A stretch of 64,000 nucleotides of DNA, taken from NCBI RefSeq assembly GCF_012489685.1, contig NC_080046.1:25364223-25428222 (forward strand), given 5' to 3'. This stretch comes from Lotus japonicus. Taxonomy: Eukaryota > Streptophyta > Magnoliopsida > Fabales > Fabaceae. Every line of letters starts with the position of its first letter. Position 1 is the first letter of the stretch. Of this stretch, positions 20,284-30,990 are shown piece by piece. Under the pieces are notes generated by a model. That model had not been told where the DNA came from, made no database searches, and saw nothing but the letters and a program-made list of their open reading frames with translations. Made by a program: the position numbers and the translations under genes.

Positions 20284-22448
20284 CACAACACTCCCCAAGA
20301 GTACTAGAGTACTCGGTGACTTTCAATCATCACCATAGCTCACCTTAGTGGCTTCCCCCAATTCCGATAACTCTCCAACCCACAACAAAGTCGACTTTTC
20401 CCCGTCTTTCGTAAATATTTCCCCCTTCAGTTCTCCTATGCTTAAACGTTAATAAAAATTGTTTCAATTCGAATTAGTCAAGTTATGAGTTTATTTCTCA
20501 AAGTCTAAGTTTCCCAAGTCTTTAGTTTTTCAAAGCTCTATCATTCTAAGTTTTCAAAGATCAACCACCCAAAATACATTTCCCGGAGAAAGTCTAAGAA
20601 TTCCAACATATGGCTAAGTCTCAAACCCCACATTTGGACTTGCCTAGGGTTGTTCATCCAACCCGAAATATCAAAGATCACCAGATCAATGAATCTCCAC
20701 TCCGAAATTGCGTCAAAACGCTCAATCCAACAAAAGCACAACATCACAAGTATGGAAAAGCATCATAACATCAACTCATCATCAAAAACAACATCAGATA
20801 AAACATAAGTCGAATTTATCGACGCCTATCATGCAGTCATAGCTAATATATAGTAAGTTGCCCTAACCTCGAGCTGTTCCAGCTTCGCAAACAAAGTTCT
20901 CCTCAAACAATTGCTCTGAGTCTTCCAAAGTTCCCTCAACTGAACCTCGGAGAAAAACAAAGCAGAATCCAAACAAAATCGATTAGTTCGATCGCAAAAC
21001 AATACATAAACGATAGACAAAGCATTAAAGCTTCAGAATAGGACAATCAGGTACGAAAAGACAAGTTTTCGAAAACGAAAAACTCCCCCCCCTTAGGAAA
21101 TAGCCCACGGCCATAAGGGGAAAAGAGCTTCGGCTCTTTTTCTTCGATCAAATCAGTTTACAAGGTAGTTTTAGGGTAAAACTAAGGCAAAGAAACTGTC
21201 AGAACAATTTTCGGACAATCGGGCCGAAATACGACTACGCAGGGGCATTTTGGTCCAAAATAAAGGCTCAAAACTTCAAAGTTATCCGTTCTGAAAACAA
21301 ATTTGACAGCAATGATCCTCATGACATCCGTGACAACAAATCCTAAAGGCACGAAGTCAGATTAAGTCTTTTCGACAATAAAGTTTCGAAATGTGAGACA
21401 AAAAGAGTTTTGAGTCAATTTTTCAGATCCTGGACAACTGAATCGCAATCAGAGTTTACTGACAGAGGTTTTAGACTCAGGGGAACATAAGGAACATAAC
21501 CCAAGCGAGAAATCAGAGAAATCGGACAATTTTAGAAAAAGCTCAAAACTTAGAGCACAGAAACGACTTCAGAAACTCAGCAGAAACAGAAATCAGAGGC
21601 AGGATTCATGATAGTTACCTCGATACCTAGAAGTAGGGACGAACTGCACGAAGATTGGTCAAGTTTTCGCGGAAATCCCCTCCCCCCTTGCTCCCCACGA
21701 AATCAGCCACAAATGGAAAGAAAATGAGAGGATTTTGCTTTTTCGCGCTATTTATAGGCGGGTGAAATCGCGGGAAAATGAAAATTTCGCGATTCCGATT
21801 TTTGCAGCACGATCACCGAGAAATTCTAAGAGAGATTCTGGCGTCGGAATTCCAGAACTCAAAACAAATATCTAGGATTTGGGAAAAACGATATCGAAAA
21901 ACTCAAAAGCGGTGTCGGTTAATCTGCCCCGAAAAACTACTTTTTGCTGTGATGCTCAAACGACAAAACTTCCAACTGAAGAAAGATTGGAAACGTCGAA
22001 ACAAGTCTGGCATCGCGGACGGAATCTTCGTTAGAAGTCCCGAATAGAAAAAGTATTCATCCATTGCTCGAAAATAGGGTTTCGAAGCAAAGAAATTAGC
22101 GTCGGCGGACATCCGAAAAGTGAAACCTATCGTGCGTACAGTCCAGAGTTCCGAAATGAAACGCTGGTCGATGGAAAAATAAAAAGAATCTTTAAATTTT
22201 CCGAGAGTTCGAAATCTCACTCAAAACGTTGCTTTAAGAGCGAAATAGCCTATTCTGGACACGCTTGCCATAAGGCAGGTGTGCAGACGACTCGCACTAA
22301 CTCCGAAAACAGCTACGCAACATTCCTCAAGCAATTCCTGAACTTTCTTCTTCATTAATCTTTCTCAAATGTCAAACTCCTGTCACGCTTACACTATTTC
22401 TACGTGTGAGTCGGAAACTTAACTTGTTCTGAAAATCCAGGTCTTACA

Positions 22449-24813
22449 ATACTCCCCTCCAAAAAGAAAGTTTCGTCCTCGAAACTCAGAGCTCTGCAAA
22501 AAGTTCGGAATACAGTTCCTTGATCTTATCTTCCAATTCCCATGTAGTAGTGCCTGTGTCATTGTTCCTCAAAATCTTTACTTAAGCAATCTGCCTTCCC
22601 CTTAACTGTTTCACTCTTCTATCCCCACTGCTAACTATCGGCGTCTCAAAAGACAAAACATCATTCAACCTCATGTCGTCTGACTCGATTACTTGCGTCG
22701 GACCTCTGCTTGAAATGATACCGGTTGGCATTCCGTGCAGTCGCACAACCTTAGCCACTTACTTCTTTACTTTCGGTCGTCCGGAATTCTTCTTAAACTC
22801 AGTGCCTCTCTGTCATCTCAAAGTAGATACTCAACTTGTCCTCGTGATCTTCATCTACAGTCCATCACTTGTTCGTTCGATAACTCTTAGACGAAACATT
22901 GCGTTGGAATCTAATAGTCCATTAACGTCACATCCAACTTCGTAACTATCATCACTCGCACAATGAAATCAATCTCCTACTTAGTCACCATTCGAATTAA
23001 AAATCGACTTATGTCCTTATTTCTTGTCCTTCACTAATCTTATCCCTTTCAACATCAAGTTACCAACAACTTATAAGATAATCCTCTTCTTAATATCTAA
23101 CAATCCATTATTATCGTCTTCTTCCTTAGAACTTCCCTCACTCAAACCTATTTACACTTACTGAAATCCCTAACACTTCGCATAAATCGAGACTTATCCT
23201 CTAGAAGATTACATCATAACTATACCTCAAGGGACTTAACTAGCCATCTTATCATCCGATCCTTCAACATTCTGAGATTTAACTCTATCGTAACCGCTAA
23301 CACCACTAAATCTCGTATGTGTACATGAATCTCAGCTCACTAGGTCAACCTTAGCCCTAGGATTCTCATTCAACCTTAGTAAAATTCACTTGTTAACCGT
23401 AATATGCATCATCAAAATCCATAACAAAGTTTCATCCACTCTTAAGCTCTAAGAAACTTGTCCAAACATAACAACTTCAAGTATTCATCTTAACACCAAC
23501 ACCCTCCTTTTGGGACTCAACCACCATCTCGTCAATCAACTTCTTAATCTCCCAATCAAATTCTGACAAACTTTGAGTCCTTCACACCTTAGACAGACAT
23601 TCATAGATTTAAAACCTAAACCTTCTCCAAGTTTGGTCCTCTAATGTCCTTTAATCCTTCAATACTTCTTAAATGAATATCCGTTTCTTAAAAACTATAA
23701 CTCCTTCACTTACCCAAACGACCTGACCAGTGTCGTCATGCTTTCACATCCACAACTTATTATGCTAACATCATTCAAATCATATCACATGGCTCATTAT
23801 GTCTGCAACCTCATGATCAACATCAATCGATCACCAACTTATAACCAACCTTATGACCCTACACAACCCAAGATTCATTTACTTCAAGATCACTCTTATA
23901 TTATACCTCAATGGTCTTAACCCGAAACCCATCTCCAGGTCTTCATTCTTCTAAGATTCAACTCCTATTGTCACAGCTACAACTGTAAGATCTCTTACTC
24001 GTATGCGATTCTCGACTCTCAAGATTCAATCTTAACCCTAAGATTTCAATCCAACTTAGTAAATCTCACTTAGTAATCTCAGCATATTTCCTTGGAATCC
24101 ATATCACCAACCTCAAGTATTCAACTTATGCTAAAACTTTCTTTCTCCAACTTAATCATTAATTCAACACTTTTCAAGCAAAAATTCATCTCTTAAGACT
24201 ATAATGTCTCCACATATTAATCAAACGCTTAGCGAAACTTATTGCTCGAACTCGACTATAACAATCTAGTTCAGAGTTAATTCTTCTCACTCTTGCTACC
24301 ATCAAGGTATCATCTAAAACCTGATTAAATCCAACTTATTTAGTCTCTAACAACTCCCCTCAGCAATCACATAACCTATGACTTCATAACTTCCGAGAAA
24401 CTACTTAATACTTTTCCAGCACTAAATCTCTTGACTTGGTCTACCTCTACTTGGAGTAATCACACGAACTAACCAGTTAACGTCTATACGACACTCATCA
24501 ACTTCCAAAGATTTAAATCTTAATCTTTCACAATCAAATGCTTAACACGAACTCTCCTCCCAAATCCGACTAATCCTCAATCAATTCAAATTCATCTTAC
24601 ACATCCTTCTATCAAGGTCCATTATCAGCTGTGATTCCGAATATCACCCCCTCAATATTAGGTTGATCAGGCCTAATACATCGAAGGTGGAAATTTAGAA
24701 AAACCCACTGGAACAGACAATGAGTTCCTAACATTCAGCAACCACAAATATCCTGATATCAAGTTCCTAACGATTCCGCTACGGAACCACACACCCTCAA
24801 TCCATGTAAAAGA
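22449..24813 (-). pseudogene. Degenerate 3' half of the N interior, with chromodomain remnant
   Basis: Next to the LTR is a purine tract, GGAGGGGAGTAT on the minus strand. At about 22,490-22,640 the minus strand reads VKILRNNDTGTTTWELEDK and KELYSELFA, clearly related to the integrase/chromodomain tail of element E, with a stop in front. From there to the RT fragment no frame survives. Parts (for example TCGATTTTTAATTCGAATGG on the minus strand near 22,990) match the interior of element D, so this is shared derived sequence and not random filler. Integrase and RNase H are not recognisable. Confidence 0.6.
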
Positions 24814-25482
24814 TTAATCCTTCCTCGTCAATTGAGTCAAAGGTCCAACAATCTTGGCAAATCCCTCAATGAAGCGTCTATAATATCCAGCTAAATCCAC
24901 AGAACTTCTGATCTCTGTCACCATCTTCGGTTGCTCCCAAGCCAAAACAGTCTCCACTTTCGCCGGATCCACAGCTATGCCCTCCTTCGAGATAGCATGG
25001 CCTAAGAAATTGACTTCCTCCAGCCAGAATTCACACTTGGAAGGGTTCTCATACAGCTTTTTCTCTCTCAACAATTGTAAAACTTGGCGCAAATGTCCTT
25101 CATGTTTATTCGCGTCCTTCGAATAGATCAATATGTCCTCAATAAACACCACCACACGCCGATCTAAGAACTCCTGAAAGATGCGGTTCATGTAATCCAT
25201 GAAAACAGCAGGTACATTCGTCACTCCAAACGGCATCACTAGGTACTCGTAGTGTCCTTAACGTGTCCTGAAAGCAGTCTTCGGTATATCCTCAATCTTC
25301 ACTCTGATCCGACGATAGCCTGACCTCAAATCTATCTTGGAAAATACGGTAGCCCCTCGTAGTTGGTCCATCAAATCATCTATCCTCGGCAACGGGTATC
25401 TGTTCTTGATCGTCGCCTTGTTCAATTGTCGATAATCCACCCACGATCTCGACCTTCCGTCCTTCTTCTTGACTAAAAGCAC
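24814..25482 (-). pseudogene. pol: Reverse transcriptase fragment of element N
   Basis: Two pieces divided by a stop near 25,258. The first has [37 protein letters not shown] and [15 protein letters not shown]. The second has [20 protein letters not shown], the catalytic region [12 protein letters not shown], and [26 protein letters not shown]. The active site reads FIED where Ty3/gypsy RT has FIDD or YVDD, losing a catalytic Asp. With the stop and the lack of protease, RNase H and integrase, no working enzyme is possible. Confidence 0.85.
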
Positions 25483-25811
25483 TGGCGCTCCCCATGGTGA
25501 AACACTCGGTCGAATGAATCCCTTTTGCCGAAAGATCCTCTAACGACTCCGCTTCAAAACTAAACGCCCTAAAATCCTACGATTCGTACCCATAAGGAAT
25601 TTCCCTGAGATCCTAGCTTCCTTATCAACGCCTCGGTAAAACAACTCCCTAGCTCCGCGTGCTATTCTAGATCTCGTGTAACCTCTATAGTTAAATCACG
25701 AGCAACTTCGAATAAGGTCCTACTAGGGATAATAATCATAGGATCATAGTCTAAGTAGTAAATACAAGTTAGGCGTGTCACACTCGCTTGAATATAAAAG
25801 AGTAAGTTATT
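25483..25811 (-). other. Degenerate link between gag and RT in N
   Basis: Protease and the start of RT would be expected here, but no frame or DSG motif survives. It aligns loosely with the sequence after gag in element D (an ACGCCTA..TTTAACTATAGA..ACACGAG series on the minus strand). Confidence 0.5.
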
Positions 25812-26597
25812 CTAGAATACGAGAACAGTTAAAATATTACCATCGTTCCCACGTTCTTCCTCGTTCGACTCCTCAACTCTTGCTCCTCCCTTGATATGAA
25901 TCCTTTCCTCTGTAGCAAGTTGTTTTCCTTTCCCAACATTCCCTGATGATTCGCCCCTGAGTGCCTTGCAATCTTGGGAGAAATGTCCCGGTTGGTTGCA
26001 ATTGAAGCATAGACTTTCTTTGGTCTTGCACTTACTAGCATAGTGCCCTACTTCCCTGCACCTGTAACACGTCACTGCTCTTCCCGAAGTCTTGTTTCAT
26101 GTCCCTTCGGTAGCATCATTCCCTTTCATCTTACTATCAGACGTTTCCTCCTGGGGTGTCTTGCAGTTCACAGCTAGATGCCCCTCTCGGTTACACTTGA
26201 AGCATCTCCATCCAGTCACTGAGCACTTGTTAGCAAAATGCCCAAACTTTCCACAACGAGTACATGTCACACCTTTGTCACCAATTGGCTCCCCTCCAGT
26301 ATCAGCAGTCGTTGGTTTGTAGACTCTTGAGATAAGATCTCTTCCCTTGAAACGCTGATACGGTCCCCACTGATGGTAGCTCTCCCTTCTGTTGTAGCCT
26401 TGAGATCCTGACCTCATTGGTCCCCCAGCTCCTGTTCGGTTCATTCCTCTTTGTTGATACATCGCCGTCGCCATCAATCGTTGGTGATGCTCACGTGCAG
26501 CCTCTTCAGCGCGCATATAAGCGTCTTCCGCAGCCTGGTTCATCATTGCCTCGATCAGTGTAGCTATTGCCCCCGCCATCCGGTTAAGGTCCACCAT
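25812..26597 (-). pseudogene. gag: Capsid-deleted gag of element N with four zinc knuckles
   Basis: Starts MVDLNRMAGAIATLIEAMM, continues with a charged AEEAAREHHQR helix, then jumps directly to MNRTGAGGPMRSGSQ. In element D those two blocks are separated by about 180 residues holding the whole capsid domain. Four CCHC knuckles follow: CTRCGKFGHFANKC, CFKCNREGHLAVNC, then an in-frame TGA near 26,098, then CYRCREVGHYASKC and CFNCNQPGHFSQDC. D has only two. The nucleic-acid-binding part is kept while the shell-forming part is lost, so N RNA would need capsid supplied in trans. Confidence 0.8.
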
Positions 26598-26791
26598 CCT
26601 ATATCTCATCAAACGTCCGATTAGTACTAGCCATACGGTAGCACTAGACAAACCACTCAATCCGATTAAGTAGTAACGCAAACACTTAGAGCGAAAATCG
26701 CTCTGCAGACAATCAATTTTTACTCTTTGCAGAGTCACACAACCTAGCACAGAAGACCTATTCCCCAAAGACTCCCGAAAGACTCGACTAA

Positions 26792-26803
26792 GCTCTGATA
26801 CCA
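26792..26803 (-). promoter_or_regulatory. Primer binding site of element N
   Basis: Minus strand TGGTATCAGAGC, complementary to the 3' end of initiator-Met tRNA, three bases after the end of the 5' LTR. Confidence 0.9.
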
Positions 26804-27745
26804 CAATGTAACACCCCGATTTCCAGGTGTCACTTTAGTAACCAAAAATAGACTTTACGCTGAAAACAGGTAATTTTTTTTTCGTTTTCTTTCCTTTAAA
26901 TCAAAACGATAAGGAAGTAAAGACAAAACCCAACTACTAAACTAACCAACATACATCAAATATAAACATGTACAGCCTCAGCTGCACTCCCACGTCACGC
27001 GCACTCGCAGTGACTCCAAAGCAGTGTGCCCGTAAGCAAATATATACAGACCCAGAAGTGTAAATGAGAAAACTATAATTACAAACCACTAGGAGAAAGT
27101 CGGCCTCAATATGGCCTAAGCAAAGACCCCTATGGTCCAACTGACTCACTGTGATCCCTCAGTAAGAGAACCACACGAAAAGTCATGCGTCGGAAACCTA
27201 CCCGATCCCAAAAGCAAAACGAATCAGAGCTCTACACAAAACATGACGCCTGCCCAAACCTAACCTCCCAGTGCCAAACCCACAACGATCTGAAGTCGGC
27301 AAGTTGAAGCTCAACTCCATGCGCCATAGAACTCCTTTCGTCAGACGTCCACGCTCGTCAGTCCGGTCCTCCATGACCCTTCCCCGATACGTCGCCCGGT
27401 GACCAGCAACATCGATCACCCAAGCGGTGGGGCATCCCGATCCTGCAGCTCATATTTGATCCCCCCCCGAGGGAGAGACCACCGAGAACCAGTCGGCCAT
27501 CGACATCTGGCAGCAGGCCGACCGCCCAAACACAAACATACAACCAAAGCCAAGGCGCTAGGGTCAACTCACAGCAATAAGTACATATACACTCAACATG
27601 TGACAGGGTATATATATAAGTTGTTATATAAGCATATAAGTAATCCTAGCATGTTATGGCTCTAACATTGCTTCAATAAACAAACAGCACACAGTCTCAG
27701 TCAGCATGAATGTATGCGTGAAATGCACAATATGAATCCGGATTT

Positions 27746-28219
27746 GTGACGCGTTCCCGTTCGCCACAAGTGAAGCATTTTCACTATGGATGGACCATTC
27801 CCGTTATCCATCCTGGATGAAATCCATCCTGGATGAACCATTCCCGTTATTCATCCTTGGTGAACCATTCCCGTTATTCACCGAATGATGAACCATTCCC
27901 GTTATTCATCATTAATGCAAGGTGAACCATTCCCGTTATTCACCATGATATGCACAGGTGAACCATTCCCGTTATTCACCCGATTGAATGCAACGTGGTT
28001 AGCCAAACAACGAATCGCCCTTACCACGAAAGTGTCTAGCGCACAACCCAATCTCAAACAACCCAATGAGTTAGTGTCGGTCAATACAACACAACTCGGA
28101 GTAAGTGTCGGTCAATACAACACAACTCCATCCACAGAATACACAAGGGTCTAGTGTCGGTCAATACAACACAGCCCAAACAACAAGAGCACCAGGTGTC
28201 GGTCAATACAACACGGCTC
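27746..28219 (-). repeat. Hairpin arrays 1 and 2 in the N 5' LTR
   Basis: Same units as at 19,810-20,283: constant CCATTCCCGTTA loops with paired arms, then GTGTCGGTCAATACAACAC cores with paired outer arms. In the sense RNA of N the arrays lie beyond the TATA-like box, in the 3' part of the LTR toward the primer site, so they could be part of the 5' leader. Confidence 0.85.
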
Positions 28220-29684
28220 CACAACACTCCCCAAGAGTACTAGAGTACTCGGTGACTTTCAATCATCACCATAGCTCACCTTAGTGGCTTCCCCCAATTC
28301 CGATAACTCTCCAACCCACAACAAAGTCGACTTTTCCCCGTCTTTCGTAAATATTTCCCCCTTCAGTTCTCCTATGCTTAAACGTTAATAAAAATTGTTT
28401 CAATTCGAATTAGTCAAGTTATGAGTTTATTTCTCAAAGTCTAAGTTTCCCAAGTCTTTAGTTTTTCAAAGCTCTATCATTCTAAGTTTTCAAAGATCAA
28501 CCACCCAAAATACATTTCCCGGAGAAAGTCTAAGAATTCCAACATATGGCTAAGTCTCAAACCCCACATTTGGACTTGCCTAGGGTTGTTCATCCAACCC
28601 GAAATATCAAAGATCACCAGATCAATGAATCTCCACTCCGAAATTGCGTCAAAACGCTCAATCCAACAAAAGCACAACATCACAAGTATGGAAAAGCATC
28701 ATAACATCAACTCATCATCAAAAACAACATCAGATAAAACATAAGTCGAATTTATCGACGCCTATCATGCAGTCATAGCTAATATATAGTAAGTTGCCCT
28801 AACCTCGAGCTGTTCCAGCTTCGCAAACAAAGTTCTCCTCAAACAATTGCTCTGAGTCTTCCAAAGTTCCCTCAACTGAACCTCGGAGAAAAACAAAGCA
28901 GAATCCAAACAAAATCGATTAGTTCGATCGCAAAACAATACATAAACGATAGACAAAGCATTAAAGCTTCAGAATAGGACAATCAGGTACGAAAAGACAA
29001 GTTTTCGAAAACGAAAAACTCCCCCCCCTTAGGAAATAGCCCACGGCCATAAGGGGAAAAGAGCTTCGGCTCTTTTTCTTCGATCAAATCAGTTTACAAG
29101 GTAGTTTTAGGGTAAAACTAAGGCAAAGAAACTGTCAGAACAATTTTCGGACAATCGGGCCGAAATACGACTACGCAGGGGCATTTTGGTCCAAAATAAA
29201 GGCTCAAAACTTCAAAGTTATCCGTTCTGAAAACAAATTTGACAGCAATGATCCTCATGACATCCGTGACAACAAATCCTAAAGGCACGAAGTCAGATTA
29301 AGTCTTTTCGACAATAAAGTTTCGAAATGTGAGACAAAAAGAGTTTTGAGTCAATTTTTCAGATCCTGGACAACTGAATCGCAATCAGAGTTTACTGACA
29401 GAGGTTTTAGACTCAGGGGAACATAAGGAACATAACCCAAGCGAGAAATCAGAGAAATCGGACAATTTTAGAAAAAGCTCAAAACTTAGAGCACAGAAAC
29501 GACTTCAGAAACTCAGCAGAAACAGAAATCAGAGGCAGGATTCATGATAGTTACCTCGATACCTAGAAGTAGGGACGAACTGCACGAAGATTGGTCAAGT
29601 TTTCGCGGAAATCCCCTCCCCCCTTGCTCCCCACGAAATCAGCCACAAATGGAAAGAAAATGAGAGGATTTTGCTTTTTCGCGC

Positions 29685-29692
29685 TATTTATA
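29685..29692 (-). promoter_or_regulatory. TATA-like box in the N 5' LTR
   Basis: Minus-strand TATAAATA in the context CGCCTATAAATAGCGCG. It is the best core-promoter candidate in the LTR. The same site in the 3' LTR is 21,749-21,756. Confidence 0.5.
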
Positions 29693-30384
29693 GGCGGGTG
29701 AAATCGCGGGAAAATGAAAATTTCGCGATTCCGATTTTTGCAGCACGATCACCGAGAAATTCTAAGAGAGATTCTGGCGTCGGAATTCCAGAACTCAAAA
29801 CAAATATCTAGGATTTGGGAAAAACGATATCGAAAAACTCAAAAGCGGTGTCGGTTAATCTGCCCCGAAAAACTACTTTTTGCTGTGATGCTCAAACGAC
29901 AAAACTTCCAACTGAAGAAAGATTGGAAACGTCGAAACAAGTCTGGCAACGCGGACGGAATCTTCGTTAGAAGTCCCGAATAGAAAAAGTATTCATCCAT
30001 TGCTCGAAAATAGGGTTTCGAAGCAAAGAAATTAGCGTCGGCGGACATCCGAAAAGTGAAACCTATCGTGCGTACAGTCCAGAGTTCCGAAATGAAACGC
30101 TGGTCGATGGAAAAATAAAAAGAATCTTTAAATTTTCCGAGAGTTCGAAATCTCACTCAAAACGTTGCTTTAAGAGCGAAATAGCCTATTCTGGACACGC
30201 TTGCCATAAGGCAGGTGTGCAGACGACTCGCACTAACTCCGAAAACAGCTACGCAACATTCCTCAAGCAATTCCTGAACTTTCTTCTTCATTAATCTTTC
30301 TCAAATGTCAAACTCCTGTCACGCTTACACTATTTCTACGTGTGAGTCGGAAACTTAACTTGTTCTGAAAATCCAGGTCTTACA

Positions 30385-30775
30385 GGCATCATACAGAATG
30401 GCATTAGAAGAGCTCAGAAGGAAGGCGTTTGAGGAAGATATGTTCCTCAATATTAGGCATCCCGATGGTACAAAGACCATACAAGAGCTGACGAAGACAC
30501 TGCTTGAAGAAGATCTTGGTCCAGAGATGGAGAAAGATCTGAAGGAGTTCCTCTGCTTCGTGGAAGAGATTCAGGAGCTTTGCCAGCGGGAGCTGAATCT
30601 GCTGGAAGAGAAGGAGACTGTGGAAAAGAGACTTAAGACGACAGAAGATAGTCTAGAAAAAGATGATCTAAGCATCAAACTTGGCAACATAGAGTATGCA
30701 TTGGATCGTCTGGAGAAGGAAAGAGTGGAGCAGCGCCAAGAATGCAGAAGAATGAGGAAGGATCCTCCATTCTAG
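30385..30775 (+). pseudogene. Antisense small coiled-coil protein of Sirevirus A, body
   Basis: Downstream part of the gene split by N. From the target duplicate GGCAT it reads SYRMALEELRRKAFEED and runs to the stop at 30,775. A second ATG (30,398) would still give 125 residues if transcribed from elsewhere. Including the two codons left before N, the product would be 130 residues, the same as B. Conserved blocks are FLNIRHP, FLCFVEEIQELC and the C-terminal RQECRRMRKDPPF, with a charged heptad-like helix between. AATAAA is at 30,832-30,837. The frame stays open after the split, which fits a recent insertion. Function unknown. Confidence 0.65.
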
Positions 30776-30990
30776 ATATAGGGAATAATGTATGATGGAA
30801 AGAGTTATGATGTAAACATAGAACAATTATGAATAAAACAGGTTTTGCAAACATATGTGCCACAAATATATATAGATATATGCATATAGAATCACAAATG
30901 AACAAATTAAAGTAAGTAAATAAGCAGAGTTTAAATAAAACAACGTTAAATAAAAAAGAAAAGGAAGAAAAAGAAGAGATCCTAAAAAAA

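Larger units (their letters stand above)
18871..22448 (-). repeat. 3' LTR of element N
   Basis: Starts TGTAACACCCCGATTTCCAG and ends CCAGGTCTTACA on the plus strand. Exceptionally long, with two structured repeat arrays (19,810-20,283). The frames inside it occur identically in both LTRs and resemble no protein I know. Confidence 0.92.
18871..30384 (-). mobile_element. Tekay-derived non-autonomous LTR retrotransposon N
   Basis: Minus-strand element of 11,514 bp with two 3,578-bp LTRs and a 4,358-bp interior, flanked by the GGCAT duplication (18,866-18,870 and 30,385-30,389). The primer site follows the right-hand (5') LTR. The interior has a capsid-deleted gag, an RT fragment and a chromodomain remnant, all with stops, so it cannot encode its own replication. 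Only one LTR difference was found (T at 22,013 region against A at the matching site), so it moved recently, presumably with proteins of an autonomous Tekay relative. Confidence 0.92.
26807..30384 (-). repeat. 5' LTR of element N
   Basis: 3,578 bp, the same length as its partner, with one substitution found (GGCAACGCGG near 29,946 against GGCATCGCGG near 22,010). Both hairpin arrays are present here too, shifted by 7,936 bp (about 27,746-28,219). Confidence 0.92.

Noticed and set aside
18871..30384. The two 3.58-kb identical blocks as an assembly duplication
   Set aside because: They have one substitution, TG...CA ends, a primer site, a purine tract and a GGCAT duplication, so they are true LTRs. 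A long-read check of the junctions would still be sensible.
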